Of a DNA stretch of 64,000 nucleotides, positions 9,534 to 20,508 are shown piece by piece. Under the pieces are notes generated by a model. The model did no database searches. It was not told the origin of the DNA and worked only from the letters and a program-made list of their open reading frames with translations. Numbering within the stretch: the first letter of the stretch is position 1; each line of letters opens with the position of its first letter. The position numbers were made by a program, and so were the translations under genes. This DNA comes from Cubamyces lactineus (taxonomy: Eukaryota; Basidiomycota; Agaricomycetes; Polyporales; Polyporaceae): assembly GCA_022376465.1 (NCBI GenBank), contig JACDTU010000001.1, positions 2,294,001-2,358,000 on the forward strand. The letters are read 5' to 3'.

Positions 9534-11510
9534 TCAGAATTTCCACAGCCGCCGATGCCTGCACGTCCAAGCGACGGCCGAGATGGCAAAGGCATACAAC
9601 GAGAGCACGAGCATCGCTGACCAGTCCGACATGTACATCGTCTGCATGGACAGGTTGATGAGGCCGGTCATGACATTTGCCTACGACTTCATGTTAAGCG
9701 TGTGATCAACGACATAGTCGAGGGGACTACGTACCAGGAGGAACAACACCAGCCCATTCTTGTTGATCGCTTCCAAGAGTGCAGGCGCACTACCGCCCGC
9801 GCTGAGCTCTCGTCCGCGCATATGCCGTGTTGCCTTGAGCATGTCCGGGTCCGGATGGACCTTGAGTTTTGATGTCGGCGAGTAGATTGACTTGGACAAC
9901 GGCGACGGAAAGAAGAATAGGTCCAGCACGAGGTAGCCCAGGAGGAAGGTCGTGTTGTAAGCCGCGACCCAGATGATGTACTGTATGTTCACCATTCGGC
10001 GCGAGATACCCCCACCAATCCCGAAGAGTTTCAGCGCCCCTAAGAAGACCCACCAGAGCACGGCGTAAGAGCAGAGTTCGGTCGCGGTCTTGTCGTTCTC
10101 TCGTCGCTGCTCGAGCACGGGCGCGGGCGAAGGGACTGGTGCATCAGGTACATCATCGTCAGAATCAGAGTCGCTGCTCGGGGTACGAGGACGAGGAGGT
10201 GCGGTGGGCGGTCGCGCCAGCTGTTGTCGACGGCGCTTGAAGTAGGAGGGTGTCGGAGCCAAGACCAGCGTGCCCGTTGATAGGCCAAGGAGATGTACCG
10301 CAAGGTATCCTACGACGCAGGTTAAACTAGCCAAGTTGGATTCAAGTAGAGACAGCTCACCCGTGACAGAGACGATTCCTTCCTTGTTCGCGGATATAAC
10401 GCCTACGCGAGGAGCTTCGAGCACAAAATGCTGCAATCCTCCCACTGATAACGCGAGCTGATGAGCTTTAGGTCACGTCAGCATCTGAGTAGCGGGTGGT
10501 TGAAAAGGGACGCGTACATATAGCGACGAGTACCCCTAGTAGCGAGATGGGAAGGTGGACCATGGCCGGATGCAACAGCACTTGTATAATGGGTATCAAC
10601 GCCAGTGTGATGAAGAAGTTCCAGTGTACGCCATATTCTGTAACATGTTCCTGAGCGACGGTGACATTGCAGTAGATGCTGCCGCTGGCGATTGACGTAC
10701 TGGATACTCGGTGCCTTTCACTGAGATGGTCCTGAGCAAGCCCAGCAACAACAACGGTGAGCATTTCCGAAGTACGACCGTCACTTTTGGAAGGAGAGGC
10801 TCGGTAAGGTACTGGGGATTCTTGACGAGGGGTATCGCGGAGACAATGCCTTGCGAGAACACGAAGGCGCCAACGCCGAGGTCCATCTGCAAATTGTCAG
10901 TATACGCGCATGCAGGAAAATCAGATCACCTACCATGGAGGCCCCAAACGTCTCGCACTTCGCTAGTGAACGAGGGAACACGGGGAAATCAACAGCAAGG
11001 ATACACAAGAATGTCAACAGTAGCATATGCGAGCGATACGTAGTCAAGGCAGGAAGCGGGGGTATACTGATGATGCCCGAGGTGTTGCCATCTTTGAACG
11101 CATTCGAGTCCCTCGAGGACGCGCGACTGTGCGTGAGGGATGAAGGAAGGTATGGGCCAGCCTCTCGTCTGGGCAGGAGTAGCAACAGAAGTGTCGGAAC
11201 CAACAAGATGAGACTGAGCTTCCCCGGAGTGTTCGCGAAGATGGTCACAGACGCGAGAAGCGGTCCAACGAGCAAGAGCACTTCAGCAAGGAAATGAAGA
11301 TGTTTGTTGGGTGGCAATCGCGTCTTGAGCGCGGAATAGAGGGCTATGGATATCTGACATCCTCCGCTAACTTCAGCATGCGTCAACTCAAAGCATAGGC
11401 AGCCTGCTCACCAACGACGACAGTGAGACCATGTTAATATGGCCCACGCTCGATCCCGTCATGCCAGATACAAAGGCCTCCTTGGATGCCTTGTAGTCAT
11501 TGTCCATCAT
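9534..11510 (-). CDS. GWT1: GPI-anchor inositol acyltransferase (PIG-W family)
   Basis: An endoplasmic reticulum multi-span membrane enzyme that adds a fatty acyl chain to the inositol of glucosaminyl-phosphatidylinositol, an early step of GPI anchor synthesis. The start is [16 protein letters not shown] at 11510, the typical N-terminus (YKxxKExFVSGxxGSS). Then come several hydrophobic spans, the conserved [28 protein letters not shown] region (about 10980-10840), [16 protein letters not shown] (about 10640), an Asp/Ser/Pro-rich loop with [28 protein letters not shown] (about 9990), [20 protein letters not shown] and a C-terminal span ending HRRLWKF. About seven exons; borders approximate. 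It is divergent from the permease. GWT1 is the target of gepinacin-type antifungals in other fungi. Confidence 0.93.
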
Positions 11511-12050
11511 TCTCGTCCTCGAGAGGACTTTCTCCAATCCCTACGGTCTATAGCAAAAGCCTTCGACTGCTTCAAGCTATCCTGGATACACGGCAGCTAA
11601 TTTCCTGGCTTCTCCTCCACAGATCTCACAGAGGCGGCGCGACGTTGAAATGGGCTGCAACAGCGGAATCCGGATGATGAGCGTACTGAAGAGAGCGACG
11701 TCGACGGGCGCTCCGGCTGCGACTTGATCGTGTACCACAACGTTGACCATCTTCGCGTCTACTCGAGCTTTGTTTCTCTGCTTCCCTCACGTCCCTAAGT
11801 ACTTCCCTGGCACTCGCGAGTATGTTTCTGGTGGAAGAACCTCGTACGCTCGCCAAGCGGTTTCGCTTATCTACTGTATCAAGAGTTCAACCCACGACGG
11901 CATTCTGATACCCATCTGCGCCCCGCCGATGCGTCATGTGCCTCTCTGCTGCTGCGAGATATCACGGATCCTAGTCTAGTCGAACTGCTATATAATGCGG
12001 GCATGAAGTTTGCCATTCGAGATCTGCCCTTGCCATATTACGCGACCGTC
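11511..12050. promoter_or_regulatory. Bidirectional promoter GWT1 / permease
   Basis: A divergent intergenic region of about 0.5 kb. TATATAA at 11990-11996 points to the permease and would set its transcription start near 12020. This favours translation from the ATG at 12051 over the in-frame ATG at 12003. Confidence 0.5.
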
Positions 12051-14246
12051 ATGGAGAAGAACGCTCTCGCGGACGTGGAGAGTGTCGGTAGGCATTCCAG
12101 CGTTCCTCAAGAATTACAAGATGCATCCGTGTCAAGGTCTGACCAGCGACTGCGCGAGCTCGGTTACAAGAGCGAATTCCGGAGAGATATGTCTCTCTTC
12201 GGCGTGCTCGGTATATCGTTCTGTGCCATCGGCATTCTTACGGGCATGAGTAGCGCCTTTCAGACGGGACTTTTCTCAGGAGGACCACTCGGACTGTTTT
12301 GGGGATGGAATGTGAGCCCTCACGAATCTGAGCGACGTTGTATGATGTGGAGGATCTCAACGTTGCATCCGAAGATCTGCAGTCTCTTCATGCTGCTGAT
12401 TGCACTATCATTGGCCGAGATTTGCAGTGCCTAGTAGGTTCACGTCCCGTTCTCGCCCTAAATTTTCTCATATAATATAGTCCTACAATGGGCGGCCTAT
12501 ACTTCTGGGTCTGCAAGATGAAGCCCGAGACACCAATGCTTGGTTGTGAGTGTATTTAATCAATACACTTATATCACTCTTGACTGAAAAAGCGCAGTTT
12601 GCGTAAGTTCGCTAATCAACGTTGGGGCTCACTCAGTAGACTCAGTTTCTCGCAGACAGGCTGGATATATAGCATCGCGATGACGTTCACCGGAACGTCA
12701 GGGAATCTGAGGTAACGCTGAGGCTGAGCATCGGTCACTTTTTCCCGGACTGACGTTGGCCCTAGCGTTGCGCTATACCTCGCTTCGCTGGCGGAAGTTG
12801 GCCAAGGGAGGACCCTCAGCAGAGTCGAGGTCGCTGCGATTGCGTGGGGCGTCAACGTAGCATCTGGGATCATCAATACCATCGGGACCAAGGCTATTGG
12901 AGGCATGAGCACCTTCAATCTGTGGTGGACGCTTGGCGGAACCTTTGTTCTCGTAATCACACTGCTCGTGAAGGCACCTGTGAAGGTATGTCACATCAGA
13001 ACGGAGTTATCTTCATTGACTCATGCTCAGGTTTCTTGTAGAACACGGCTGCGTTTGTATTTACGGACTATGAAAAGTAGGACTGTCAATGTACTGTCAC
13101 TGGTAAGCTACTGATTAGCCTTCAGCTTCACTGGCTGGGAGAGCCGTGGCTTCGTTGTCCTACTGGGGTTCCTTCAGGTTGGAAGTTTCTGTTCAGATTT
13201 TGGACGGATCTGCTGACCATCGTATCATAGGCTGTGTACACTCTCGAGGGTTGCGAGACCGCTGCACAGGTCGCCGAAGAGGCCAAACGCGCCGAGATTC
13301 TCGCACCCCTCGCAGTAGTCGGTAGTATTGTCGGTTCCTGGCTGATCGGCCTCGCCTACATGCTTGCACTCCTCTTCTCGGTCCAGAGCATCGCGAGCGT
13401 GCAAGCGACGTCCTACGCCATACCCATCGCGCAACTCTACTACGACGCAGTCGGGCAGAAGCTCACACTGATGTGCCTAACTGTCGTTGCGCTTGCACAA
13501 TTCATGGCAGCAGTCACCGCATTCACTGCAAGTTCTCGTTTATTCTATGCACTGGCTAGGGACGACGCGTTCCCCATGAAATCCAAGTACATGGCTTTGA
13601 ACAGGTTCCAAGCTCCTTATTGGGGCGTTTGGACTTCTGTACTCATTGGATGCATCATTTCATGCGCATATATCGGGTCAGCAGTGGCGGTACGTGTTGG
13701 CCCTGACTATCCTCGCAAGAGATATACTCTAACTAACGGACCGTAACCCAGTTCAACGCGATTTTGTCCTCCGCTGCCATCGCGGTCATGCTGAGCTATC
13801 TGCAGCCCATTATCATTCGCGTTTTCTGGCCGCGAACCTCGTGAGCCCCTTTAGATTCCGTCTCTGCGCGCTCTTCTGACCGATGGTATCAGATTGCCCG
13901 ATCACGGACCCTTTTCCCTAGGATGCTGGTCCTGGGCGGTGAACTTTGCTAGTCTTCTGGTAGGTGATAGTTTTGACACTAGGGCCTCAATCCGACCACT
14001 GATGAGGTTTCCATCGTGGCGCAGTTCACCGTGTTCATCTGCGTCCTCTTTGTACTGCCTACCGCTCACCCAACAGACGCACTCAACATGAATTATGCTA
14101 TTGTTGCTATCGGTGCTGTCATCCTGCTTGTAGGAGCATGTTGGGTGTTCTGGGGTCGATTGCGCTTCACAGGGCCGGTAAAGACGGTAAAAGAGGAGGG
14201 GGCACCGGAGTTTGAGAAGGGAGAGAAGGTTGGAGAAGGAATGTGA
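12051..14246 (+). CDS. APC-superfamily amino acid / GABA permease
   Basis: A plasma-membrane or vacuolar secondary transporter of the amino acid/choline (ACT) family (Uga4/GabA/Hnm1 type), predicted about 12 TM helices and roughly 530 residues in about nine exons. Seen: a hydrophilic N-terminus (MEKNALADVESVG), RRDMSLFGVLGISFCAIGILTGMSSAF (TM1 with the family GIxTG signature), ALSLAEICSAYPTMGGLYFW (TM2 with the conserved SxAEIxSAxPTxGGLYxW), FTGW near 12660 and again at 13130, the VYTLEGCETAAQVAEEAKRA loop (conserved YxxxGxDxxxHxxEE region), FTASSRLFYALARDDAFP (TM8/9 loop) and a charged C-tail. An in-frame ATG at 12003 would add 16 residues, but lies too close to the TATA box. The exact substrate cannot be told from sequence. 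Confidence 0.88.
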
Positions 14247-15009
14247 GTTCCACACGCGGCAGAACTAATCAATGAGCCCGTCAGAGTGGCATTCTCAGGG
14301 TCGTACCTTCGTGGGGTTCGATGGAGACGATATGACGTTGATTCTAGCCGTTCGTTCTGTGCAGGCCGTGGGTTGTACAAAGGAGGTATTTGGGATGTTC
14401 TCGATCGCAGTGCCTCTTACGTGTGCCCCAAGTCGAAAGCGAACAGGTGCTTTCCTCCGACTGGACGCCGGAGGTCGGCAGTGTCTCGGGACATCGCAGC
14501 TGTGTCTCTGTGGGTCCAAGCGCTCCACGACCTGGCATTCTGAAAGCAATGTGCAACGCCTATCGGGTCATCTTCGCCATCCCATGAGCAGGTGAGATCT
14601 AGCCCCTCCACCATATCGTGCATATTGCTCACTTCGGTTGTGCGCAGAGCAGCCGCGTGTTACGGGCGTTCCGCGACCATCGTCACCAATGCTCTTCCTG
14701 ACATCAAGCCGAATGTGCCCTGTACTTGTATTTCGAAGCCGAGCCTGAGACAAGCTCTTCGCTACGCCGTAAATGGAAGAGCATGACCAGCTTGGACTTC
14801 GCTGCGAGAGAGATCTATGCACAGGGACGAGACTAGGCGATTCGTCGAATGTCATTGATCGTCCTCGATAGCCGCTTGCCAGGTTCCCTCGGAGCCGCAT
14901 TGACAATCTTGCCCATTCCAACATTCCAGCGAACATTGCCACGCCTCTAGATTCCAGAGCAGACTCGTGGCCTGACGGGCCTTCAAGTCAGATATATCTT
15001 GCAGAGCAG
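14247..15009. other. Intergenic region between permease and DUF7025 gene
   Basis: A 763-bp stretch. ORFs up to 124 codons occur on both strands but overlap one another and show no family motif. It must hold the permease 3' UTR and the promoter of the next gene. Confidence 0.4.
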
Positions 15010-17431
15010 ATGTACTGGAAGCCCTACCCTCCGGGACACCTGCTACCGATCACGGCCACTACGACGATGCGCCGCTTTCTCTCGCGCTCTCGATCTGTGC
15101 CTCTGCCTCCCGACTGGGAGTGCACAGGGACGGTACCCTCGTCCCCGTCCTCGTCCTCCTCAGTGTCCAGTGACTCCCCTCCGCAGTACTGCGGGAAGAT
15201 CGAGTGTGCTACCGGCGCTGACGACGAAGGCCGATCGACTGCGCATCTTCCATCACTTCCGTCGCCATATAACAAGCTCTCTGAGCTGACTGGCGATTCG
15301 GCTACGGGTCAAAATGGCTTCTCCCACGCTTCCTCGTCCACGACTGGACGCGACTTCGCTACAAATGTTAGCCTTAGTCGCACACAAAGCGGTGGTATGC
15401 GTGGCGTCGAGCCAATTTATCCCCAGCAGTCATGTTGTTTCATGATCGTGAACAAGCTGTCGCATTCAAGCAACGGCACAGGGGATTCGACTTCTAGGGT
15501 AATCATACATGACCCCGACCTGCTCGCAGCATGCAGGGACGTAGTTCTGGATCTTCCTGAATCTTCCTTTTCCGGTCCGCTCGAGGTGAGTAGCGCTTGA
15601 AGGCTCGAAGATGGTACGCTGACAGGATCGCTCTGCTATAGCTGGACCTGTACCTGCTCCTCGGCTTGCTGCCGCAGCTTGAGCAATACAGGGACAATCC
15701 TCGCAAAAGCACCCTGCTACAAGACGAACAAACCCAGACGCTCAAAGCAGTCAGCGCTTTGACTAACCACTTGCGCAGCGAGCATCATACGACTCTAGCA
15801 AGGCTCGACGCTCTCGTCTCTAAGGGCGAGGTCACCTTCGATCTGCTTCCTGCTGTCCTCGCCCCGCGTACTATCCTCATCTCCAGATGTTCGACTACCG
15901 GAGCATGGCGAGCCTTTCGTTTGAGGTCTGCTCGCATGATCCGTACCGCGTCGACGGACGTGCTCGATCTCACCTGCGAGAGCATCGACGTGGTCGCTGA
16001 GTCATCGCACTGCGTATGCTGCCGTGTGTACGGCTCGCCCGAGTCTGCACCTAGCACTCCTGCGTGGGGCGCTGAGGGTGCGTATGAACGTGTGCGGTCC
16101 CGGTTCCTCATCCCGCAGTTCGACGGCTCGGTCAGGATAGATTCGCTGCAGATCTTCCCGATCAGGTTCCATCCTGACGCCGCGAGACTTGAAGCAACGC
16201 TCGTTGCGCGGGGAAAGAGATGGCTTTCTTTGCAAGGGGTGCATCATATGCAGTATGATGGCCCTGCAACGCGGACGCTCTCAGTTGACGGGTGCAAGAC
16301 GATTGTGAGATGCGATGTACGTCTGGCCTCTCCTATTCGGACCTCAGACAGCAGCTGACAGCACCTTCAGGTCAAGTCGTACATTCTCCTTGACAGAGGT
16401 GCGTCCCCGAGACTGTAATCGCATCGAGCATTCACTCACCACCTGTGCAGGGAGTTTTCGCAGACACAACCCTGACTGCGACGTTCCCGCAGGGAACGAT
16501 CCCGCTTCGGAGAGCCTACGGTCTCTCTCTGCGGAGGACATCATGCTCACATCCCCGATCCTGTACGGACTCAGCCTTGTCGAGCAGAGATGGCGTAAGA
16601 CTTCGTATATATCACATAAGCTCCTCGCTCACAGTCCTTCGTGCGACTAGTGGAGTTCAACGTTGAACATGTCAAGCCCATAGCTCCGCCAGGCGACATT
16701 CCGCCTGATGACGCTGCCTGTGGACTACCAGACACTCAGCCTAACGTATGCTCGAGCTCGGTCGGTGCGCGAGAGCGTCCCGACATTCAGGCCGAAAAGA
16801 ACGAGTTGGCGACGCCTGCATCATTGGAAGAGATTGTGTGCAAGGCGCTAGCAGTTGCAAGAGCGGAGACTGCGAGCGAGATGCAGCGTCTCTGCAAAGT
16901 CGAGGTTTCGGCGAGTGCTGCGAATCTCGAAGAGCACCTCTTAGTATGCATCCGTGGCGTACCTCTACACCCTGTGGAGTTGCTGATATATTCACGACAG
17001 CGCGGGCTTTCTGATATCAATGCTAAGTATTCTACCGAGTTCGCGATGCATAGGCAACTGCTGGTGAGTTGTGATGTTCTCAGACAGTGCGGTCTTACTG
17101 ACGGATCCCATTGGAAGCGGTTGATTGTGATTGCCTCTGCGATCTTCGTGGTTCTCGCACTGTTTTTGTTGTATCGTGCGGTCATGCCCTCCACGCGGAC
17201 GACGCGATGGCCCAGTACGCCAACTCACTTCACCATTCCGATACTGTCGCCCTTCTCCTCTGTCGTGAGTTCGCTTCGTGGCTTACATGCGCCGTGACGT
17301 CGGCTGATCCTTGAGCCTGCCAGATCGAGCACGAAAGCTCGCTGTTCAATGTCTCGCAGCTATGGGGGCTCTTCGTGACGTTTGGTCTGTTGACGGCTTT
17401 GCGTCTGTGGTATGGAATCCGACGGAAGTAA
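15010..17431 (+). CDS. DUF7025-domain protein without AAA+ ATPase, with C-terminal membrane hairpin
   Basis: The first exon gives a Ser/Pro/Thr-rich N-terminus (ATG at 15010, alternative at 15067). The next (from about 15643) begins LDLYLLLGLLPQLEQY and contains the pattern known from the region ahead of the ATPase in fungal DUF7025/AAA proteins. This is VTFDLLPAVLAPRTILI, the RFLIPQFDGSVRIDSLQIFP block, FHPDAARLEATLVARGKRW, LQGVHHMQYDGPA, CDVKSYILLDRG, then LTSPILYGLSLVEQRW joined to LEFNVEHVKPI. In the usual architecture an AAA+ module (Walker A GPPGxGKT) follows. Here it is absent. Instead there is a helical part (SLEEIVCKALAVARAETAS), INAKYSTEFAMHRQL, TM1 (IVIASAIFVVLALFLLY), HFTIPILSPFSSV, EHESSLFNVS and TM2, ending WYGIRRK. 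About seven exons. Function unknown. Confidence 0.75.
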
Positions 17432-17766
17432 CAGCTCGATCTTCTCTCTCTTCAAATCTTAAACTGTTGATAAGTAGTTCGTAATCCAGTGGGTTCCTTT
17501 CATTCACTGTCATTCATACATCTCTGTGGTCCCACCGTTCGATGATGCCAAGCACTGCTACGGCGCGAACCGGTGTCCTAGGAAATGAGACGGCCCGCGC
17601 AAGTCAACCTTCCCGTACCTCAACGCAATCGACGACGTGCGTTGCTAGTCGCTGCACCCGTAGAAGACCTCAAGCTTGCGAACGTCGTATATGCTGGATT
17701 TGGACACGCACCATTACCACGAACATGGCAACGCGTAGCGTACAGAAATACAGGTCGTTGAGCCCT
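17432..17766. other. Intergenic region between convergent genes
   Basis: A 335-bp stretch between the 3' ends of the DUF7025 gene and the F-box gene. Nothing recognised. Confidence 0.4.
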
Positions 17767-19317
17767 CTACTGCAAGTGCTCTTCCTCCCTCGCAACTAAA
17801 CGCCTCCCATAGTATGGATCCAACTCCTCGATATGCGGCCGTCCTTGATCCCTCGTCACAATCCAGTACCTGCTATCCGGCCTAGCGTCTATGTTCATGA
17901 TAACGATACGCAAAGAGGTGCAGCATTCGGCAAGCTCGCGAACCACAGCTGTGAGGTCAATGGCTGCCGTATGCTTTGCGAGCTCGAGCTGGAAGCTCGT
18001 AGGAAGCGGGGCATTGTATGGGTCTCCAATCGGCACGGCGTCGTGGAGATCCAGATGGAACAGCTCGACTCGCGACACGGATAGTATGCTCCGGAAGATG
18101 TTCTGAGTAAGTATTGCCAAGAATAAGTTTGGGTTAGAGATGGATTGGAGAGACGCGCTCACAATGACGTCCCGCGTATTGGGGACTGTAGCGATTGGGA
18201 AGAACAGCATCTTGGCGTACAGATGTGCTAGCGCTGACGAGCCACCGTCGTAGATGAACAATCTAGGATCGACATGACGGACTGCGAACGGGGGTTTGCA
18301 TTCGACTATGACGTCGAGTTGCCTGGGACGAAGACGGGAGACGAGGTCTGCAGCGTAGTTGGGTCGGCGCCATATGTCGAGGTCCCGTAAGACGAGTCGA
18401 CGAGTTGGGCAATTTAGCGCGAATACGTAGAGGTAAGCAGATGGCGCTGACAACATGTCGAGTGAGCGCCATGCATCCCCTCGACCACAATCCTCCTCAG
18501 CAAGGTGACGTGCTGCTATGGCGTCTTCAGGGGGCTTTGTGACATCGAAATCTGATCTCCAGTTGACACTGATCTCTCGTGCGTTAGGGAACGTCCTGTA
18601 CAAGTCGCGCAATCGAGGACACTCATAGCCAAGTGTGATTGTCAGACTGACGACCGAGGGGAACGATACCGATGCGGGTAAAAACTGGTACGCCGCGAAT
18701 GACAGCCGCCTTAGGTGTGTTTGAGTGGCGGCGAGGTCTTGGAGGAAGCGAGCCCCTTTGTCTTTTAGCGGAATACAGGGCAGCCGTAGCTTATCCAAGG
18801 TGGACCGGAGGGACGTGATCATGCGGGTGAATGCGATCGATGGATCGGTGAGGAGTATCACTGTCCGTGAGGCATCGAAGGTATGTAGCTTGGCGAGCGA
18901 TGGGATGATGGTGGACAACCGGGGATTCTCAGAGATGAGCTGGTCACAGTGCAGTATCTCCAAGTAACGTAGGTTCTTACACCCTTCGAGCAGTCCAGCC
19001 AATTCGTCCTTATGGACATTTGGGGGCAACTTGAGGGTAAGAGGAAATGCGAAGGTGAGCGCTCGTACGCAGGCCAGCCGGCCTGCTGAATTGCTCGACG
19101 AAATGAAGCGGTACAGGGACGAGACTTGAGAGTACGCCTTAATGTGGATGTGCCTGGCAAGTCGTTCCCTGAGAGCGTCTTCCCTAAACTCTCGAGCAAT
19201 ATATGACATCTGCAGCACATCCCGAGTGGGGAGATAGGTCAGTATAAGACGAAAGATATCCCAGTTGCCAAAAGCGCATGTCGCGGGAGACGTGCAGTCG
19301 GGTGTCGAGTGTTCCAT
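17767..19317 (-). CDS. F-box protein with leucine-rich C-terminal region
   Basis: A likely substrate receptor of an SCF ubiquitin ligase. Single exon, about 516 residues. The F-box-like segment is NWDIFRLILTYLPTRDVLQMSYIAREFR at residues roughly 18-45. After it come irregular leucine-rich repeats (LRYLEILHCDQL, LAKLHTFDAS, LRRLSFAAYQF, CPRLRDLYRTFPNARE), as in the many orphan F-box/LRR proteins of Agaricomycetes. An in-frame ATG at 19359 would add 14 residues. It sits only a few bases after the TATA box at 19364-19370, so the ATG at 19317 is chosen. No substrate can be inferred. Expanded F-box families are common in these fungi and fast-evolving. Confidence 0.8.
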   Translation of the reverse strand: MEHSTPDCTSPATCAFGNWDIFRLILTYLPTRDVLQMSYIAREFREDALRERLARHIHIKAYSQVSSLYRFISSSNSAGRLACVRALTFAFPLTLKLPPNVHKDELAGLLEGCKNLRYLEILHCDQLISENPRLSTIIPSLAKLHTFDASRTVILLTDPSIAFTRMITSLRSTLDKLRLPCIPLKDKGARFLQDLAATQTHLRRLSFAAYQFLPASVSFPSVVSLTITLGYECPRLRDLYRTFPNAREISVNWRSDFDVTKPPEDAIAARHLAEEDCGRGDAWRSLDMLSAPSAYLYVFALNCPTRRLVLRDLDIWRRPNYAADLVSRLRPRQLDVIVECKPPFAVRHVDPRLFIYDGGSSALAHLYAKMLFFPIATVPNTRDVIVSASLQSISNPNLFLAILTQNIFRSILSVSRVELFHLDLHDAVPIGDPYNAPLPTSFQLELAKHTAAIDLTAVVRELAECCTSLRIVIMNIDARPDSRYWIVTRDQGRPHIEELDPYYGRRLVAREEEHLQ

Positions 19318-20001
19318 CTTGTAGGACGCCTCAGAACATGCATAAGCTACGCAGCACATGTCTTATATATGGTAAATCGAAGAACGTACTGTCATGGAAG
19401 AGCGTAACTGCGTGACAGTAAGGCAAGAGGAACCTGCTGAGTGGCAATCAGCTTGATCTCAGGCTACTACAAGCTGATTCAATTGGATCATCGTGGCGCC
19501 CGCAGGTTCTTATGGGCGTTGGTAAGTGGGCGCCGGCGCTCCTCGGACTCGCTCAGCAACTGCGTATTACATCCTCGAACTCGGGCCGCGCTGTATCTTC
19601 CGCCGTGTGGTATGTTCACTGCCAATATCGACTGCCAATATCGTAAGTCTAGCAACCACTAGCTATAGCTCTAGACTAAAGGCGTACTCCACTTATCGCT
19701 CAGCTTTGTGCAGCCTAGAACCTGCCAACTTTAAATATCGGTGCATGTGGTGAGAATACGTACTGGCGGCGAACCTGGAGTGCCGCGTTCACCGGCAAGC
19801 AGACCTATATGATCACTAGAACTCACGGATCAGCTCAGCACATCGTCGACAGTATACGTCGTAAATCCTCGCGTCATATCATAAAATAACCTAGTGCAAT
19901 CAAGAAACACCCTGGATCATCGCTCGAAGACAGTCTCCAGATCAGCCCGTCGAGTCAACCCAAAACCTCCCTCTTCTACTCCTCCTGTCGGTCCACTTCG
20001 T
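19318..20001. other. Intergenic region upstream of F-box gene
   Basis: Contains the F-box TATA box (19364-19370) and the 3' flank of SSP-a. No further gene seen. Confidence 0.4.
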
Positions 20002-20361
20002 TTACTCGCAGTTGCAGAAACCGACGTCGAGGCGCGCCGAGTCACCGTTGAAGTCGTAGTTGTAGACACCTCCGTCCTTCGACCCGTAGCACTGGTCGAT
20101 GATCTGCTCGAATCCGTCCCAGCACTCCTGCTGCGTCGCGAACTCGCCATCGAGGGTAACGTGGGCCCAACCCCAGCTGATCGAGGAGCTGTGCGACCAG
20201 TCGTCGCCGCCACAGAAGGACTGGCGAGCGGCGTACACGCTCGATTCGCTCTCGCACTGTTGGCAGCCGGACTGACTGTAGCAGGAGGCGGCGAGCGCGG
20301 TGGGCGCGAAGGTCGCGACGGCGGCGGCGAGAGTCGCGAAGGTGGCAAGCTTGAACTGCAT
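20002..20361 (-). CDS. Small secreted eight-cysteine protein, copy a (SSP-a)
   Basis: A 119-residue intronless ORF. The start is the MQFKL ATG at 20361; an upstream in-frame ATG at 20379 would spoil the signal peptide. Residues 1-24 are a signal peptide (hydrophobic core LATFATLAAAVATFAP, cleavage after ALA). The mature part has Cys pattern C-x5-C-x2-C near the N-terminus, FC-x3-DW in the middle, QQECWDGFEQIIDQCYG, KDGG and the closing ARLDVGFCNCE. All eight Cys are present and no CC doublet occurs. Its subtype motif is CESESSVYAARQSFC, closest to SSP-c. Extracellular, probably disulfide-bonded; role unknown. A remote relation to fungal glycan-binding Y3-like or KP4-like small secreted folds is possible but not shown. 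Confidence 0.88.
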   Translation of the reverse strand: MQFKLATFATLAAAVATFAPTALAASCYSQSGCQQCESESSVYAARQSFCGGDDWSHSSSISWGWAHVTLDGEFATQQECWDGFEQIIDQCYGSKDGGVYNYDFNGDSARLDVGFCNCE

Positions 20362-20494
20362 GATGAGACCTATTGCCATGTAACGGTGAGCATTGGCGCG
20401 TCCCTTAGGGTAACACTAATTCACGTACTAATGCGAAGGGATTTGCTTTGGTGAAGCTGAAGCTTGTGAGCTTTGGTGATCGACTGAGAAGAGG

Positions 20495-20508
20495 TAGACT
20501 GGTTGTCT
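20495..20508 (-). promoter_or_regulatory. SSP promoter element of copy a (variant GACAACCAGTCTAC)
   Basis: On the minus strand it lies 34 bp downstream of the TATA box TATAAAAGC (20534-20542) and about 135 bp before the ATG. It differs by one base from the GACATCCAGTCTAC core of the other copies. Confidence 0.6.

Noticed and set aside
12003..12050. Upstream in-frame ATG of the permease
   Set aside because: It lies only a few bases after TATATAA (11990-11996), so it should be outside the transcript.
19318..19359. Upstream in-frame ATG of the F-box gene
   Set aside because: It is directly next to the TATA box at 19364-19370; the ATG at 19317 is at a normal distance.
19917..20454. Overlapping ORFs on both strands at each SSP gene (also at 22622, 24856, 26024, 55667, 57685, 61384)
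   Set aside because: They are frame shadows of the SSP coding sequences. Only the MQF(K/N)-type frame has a signal peptide and conserved cysteines across copies.
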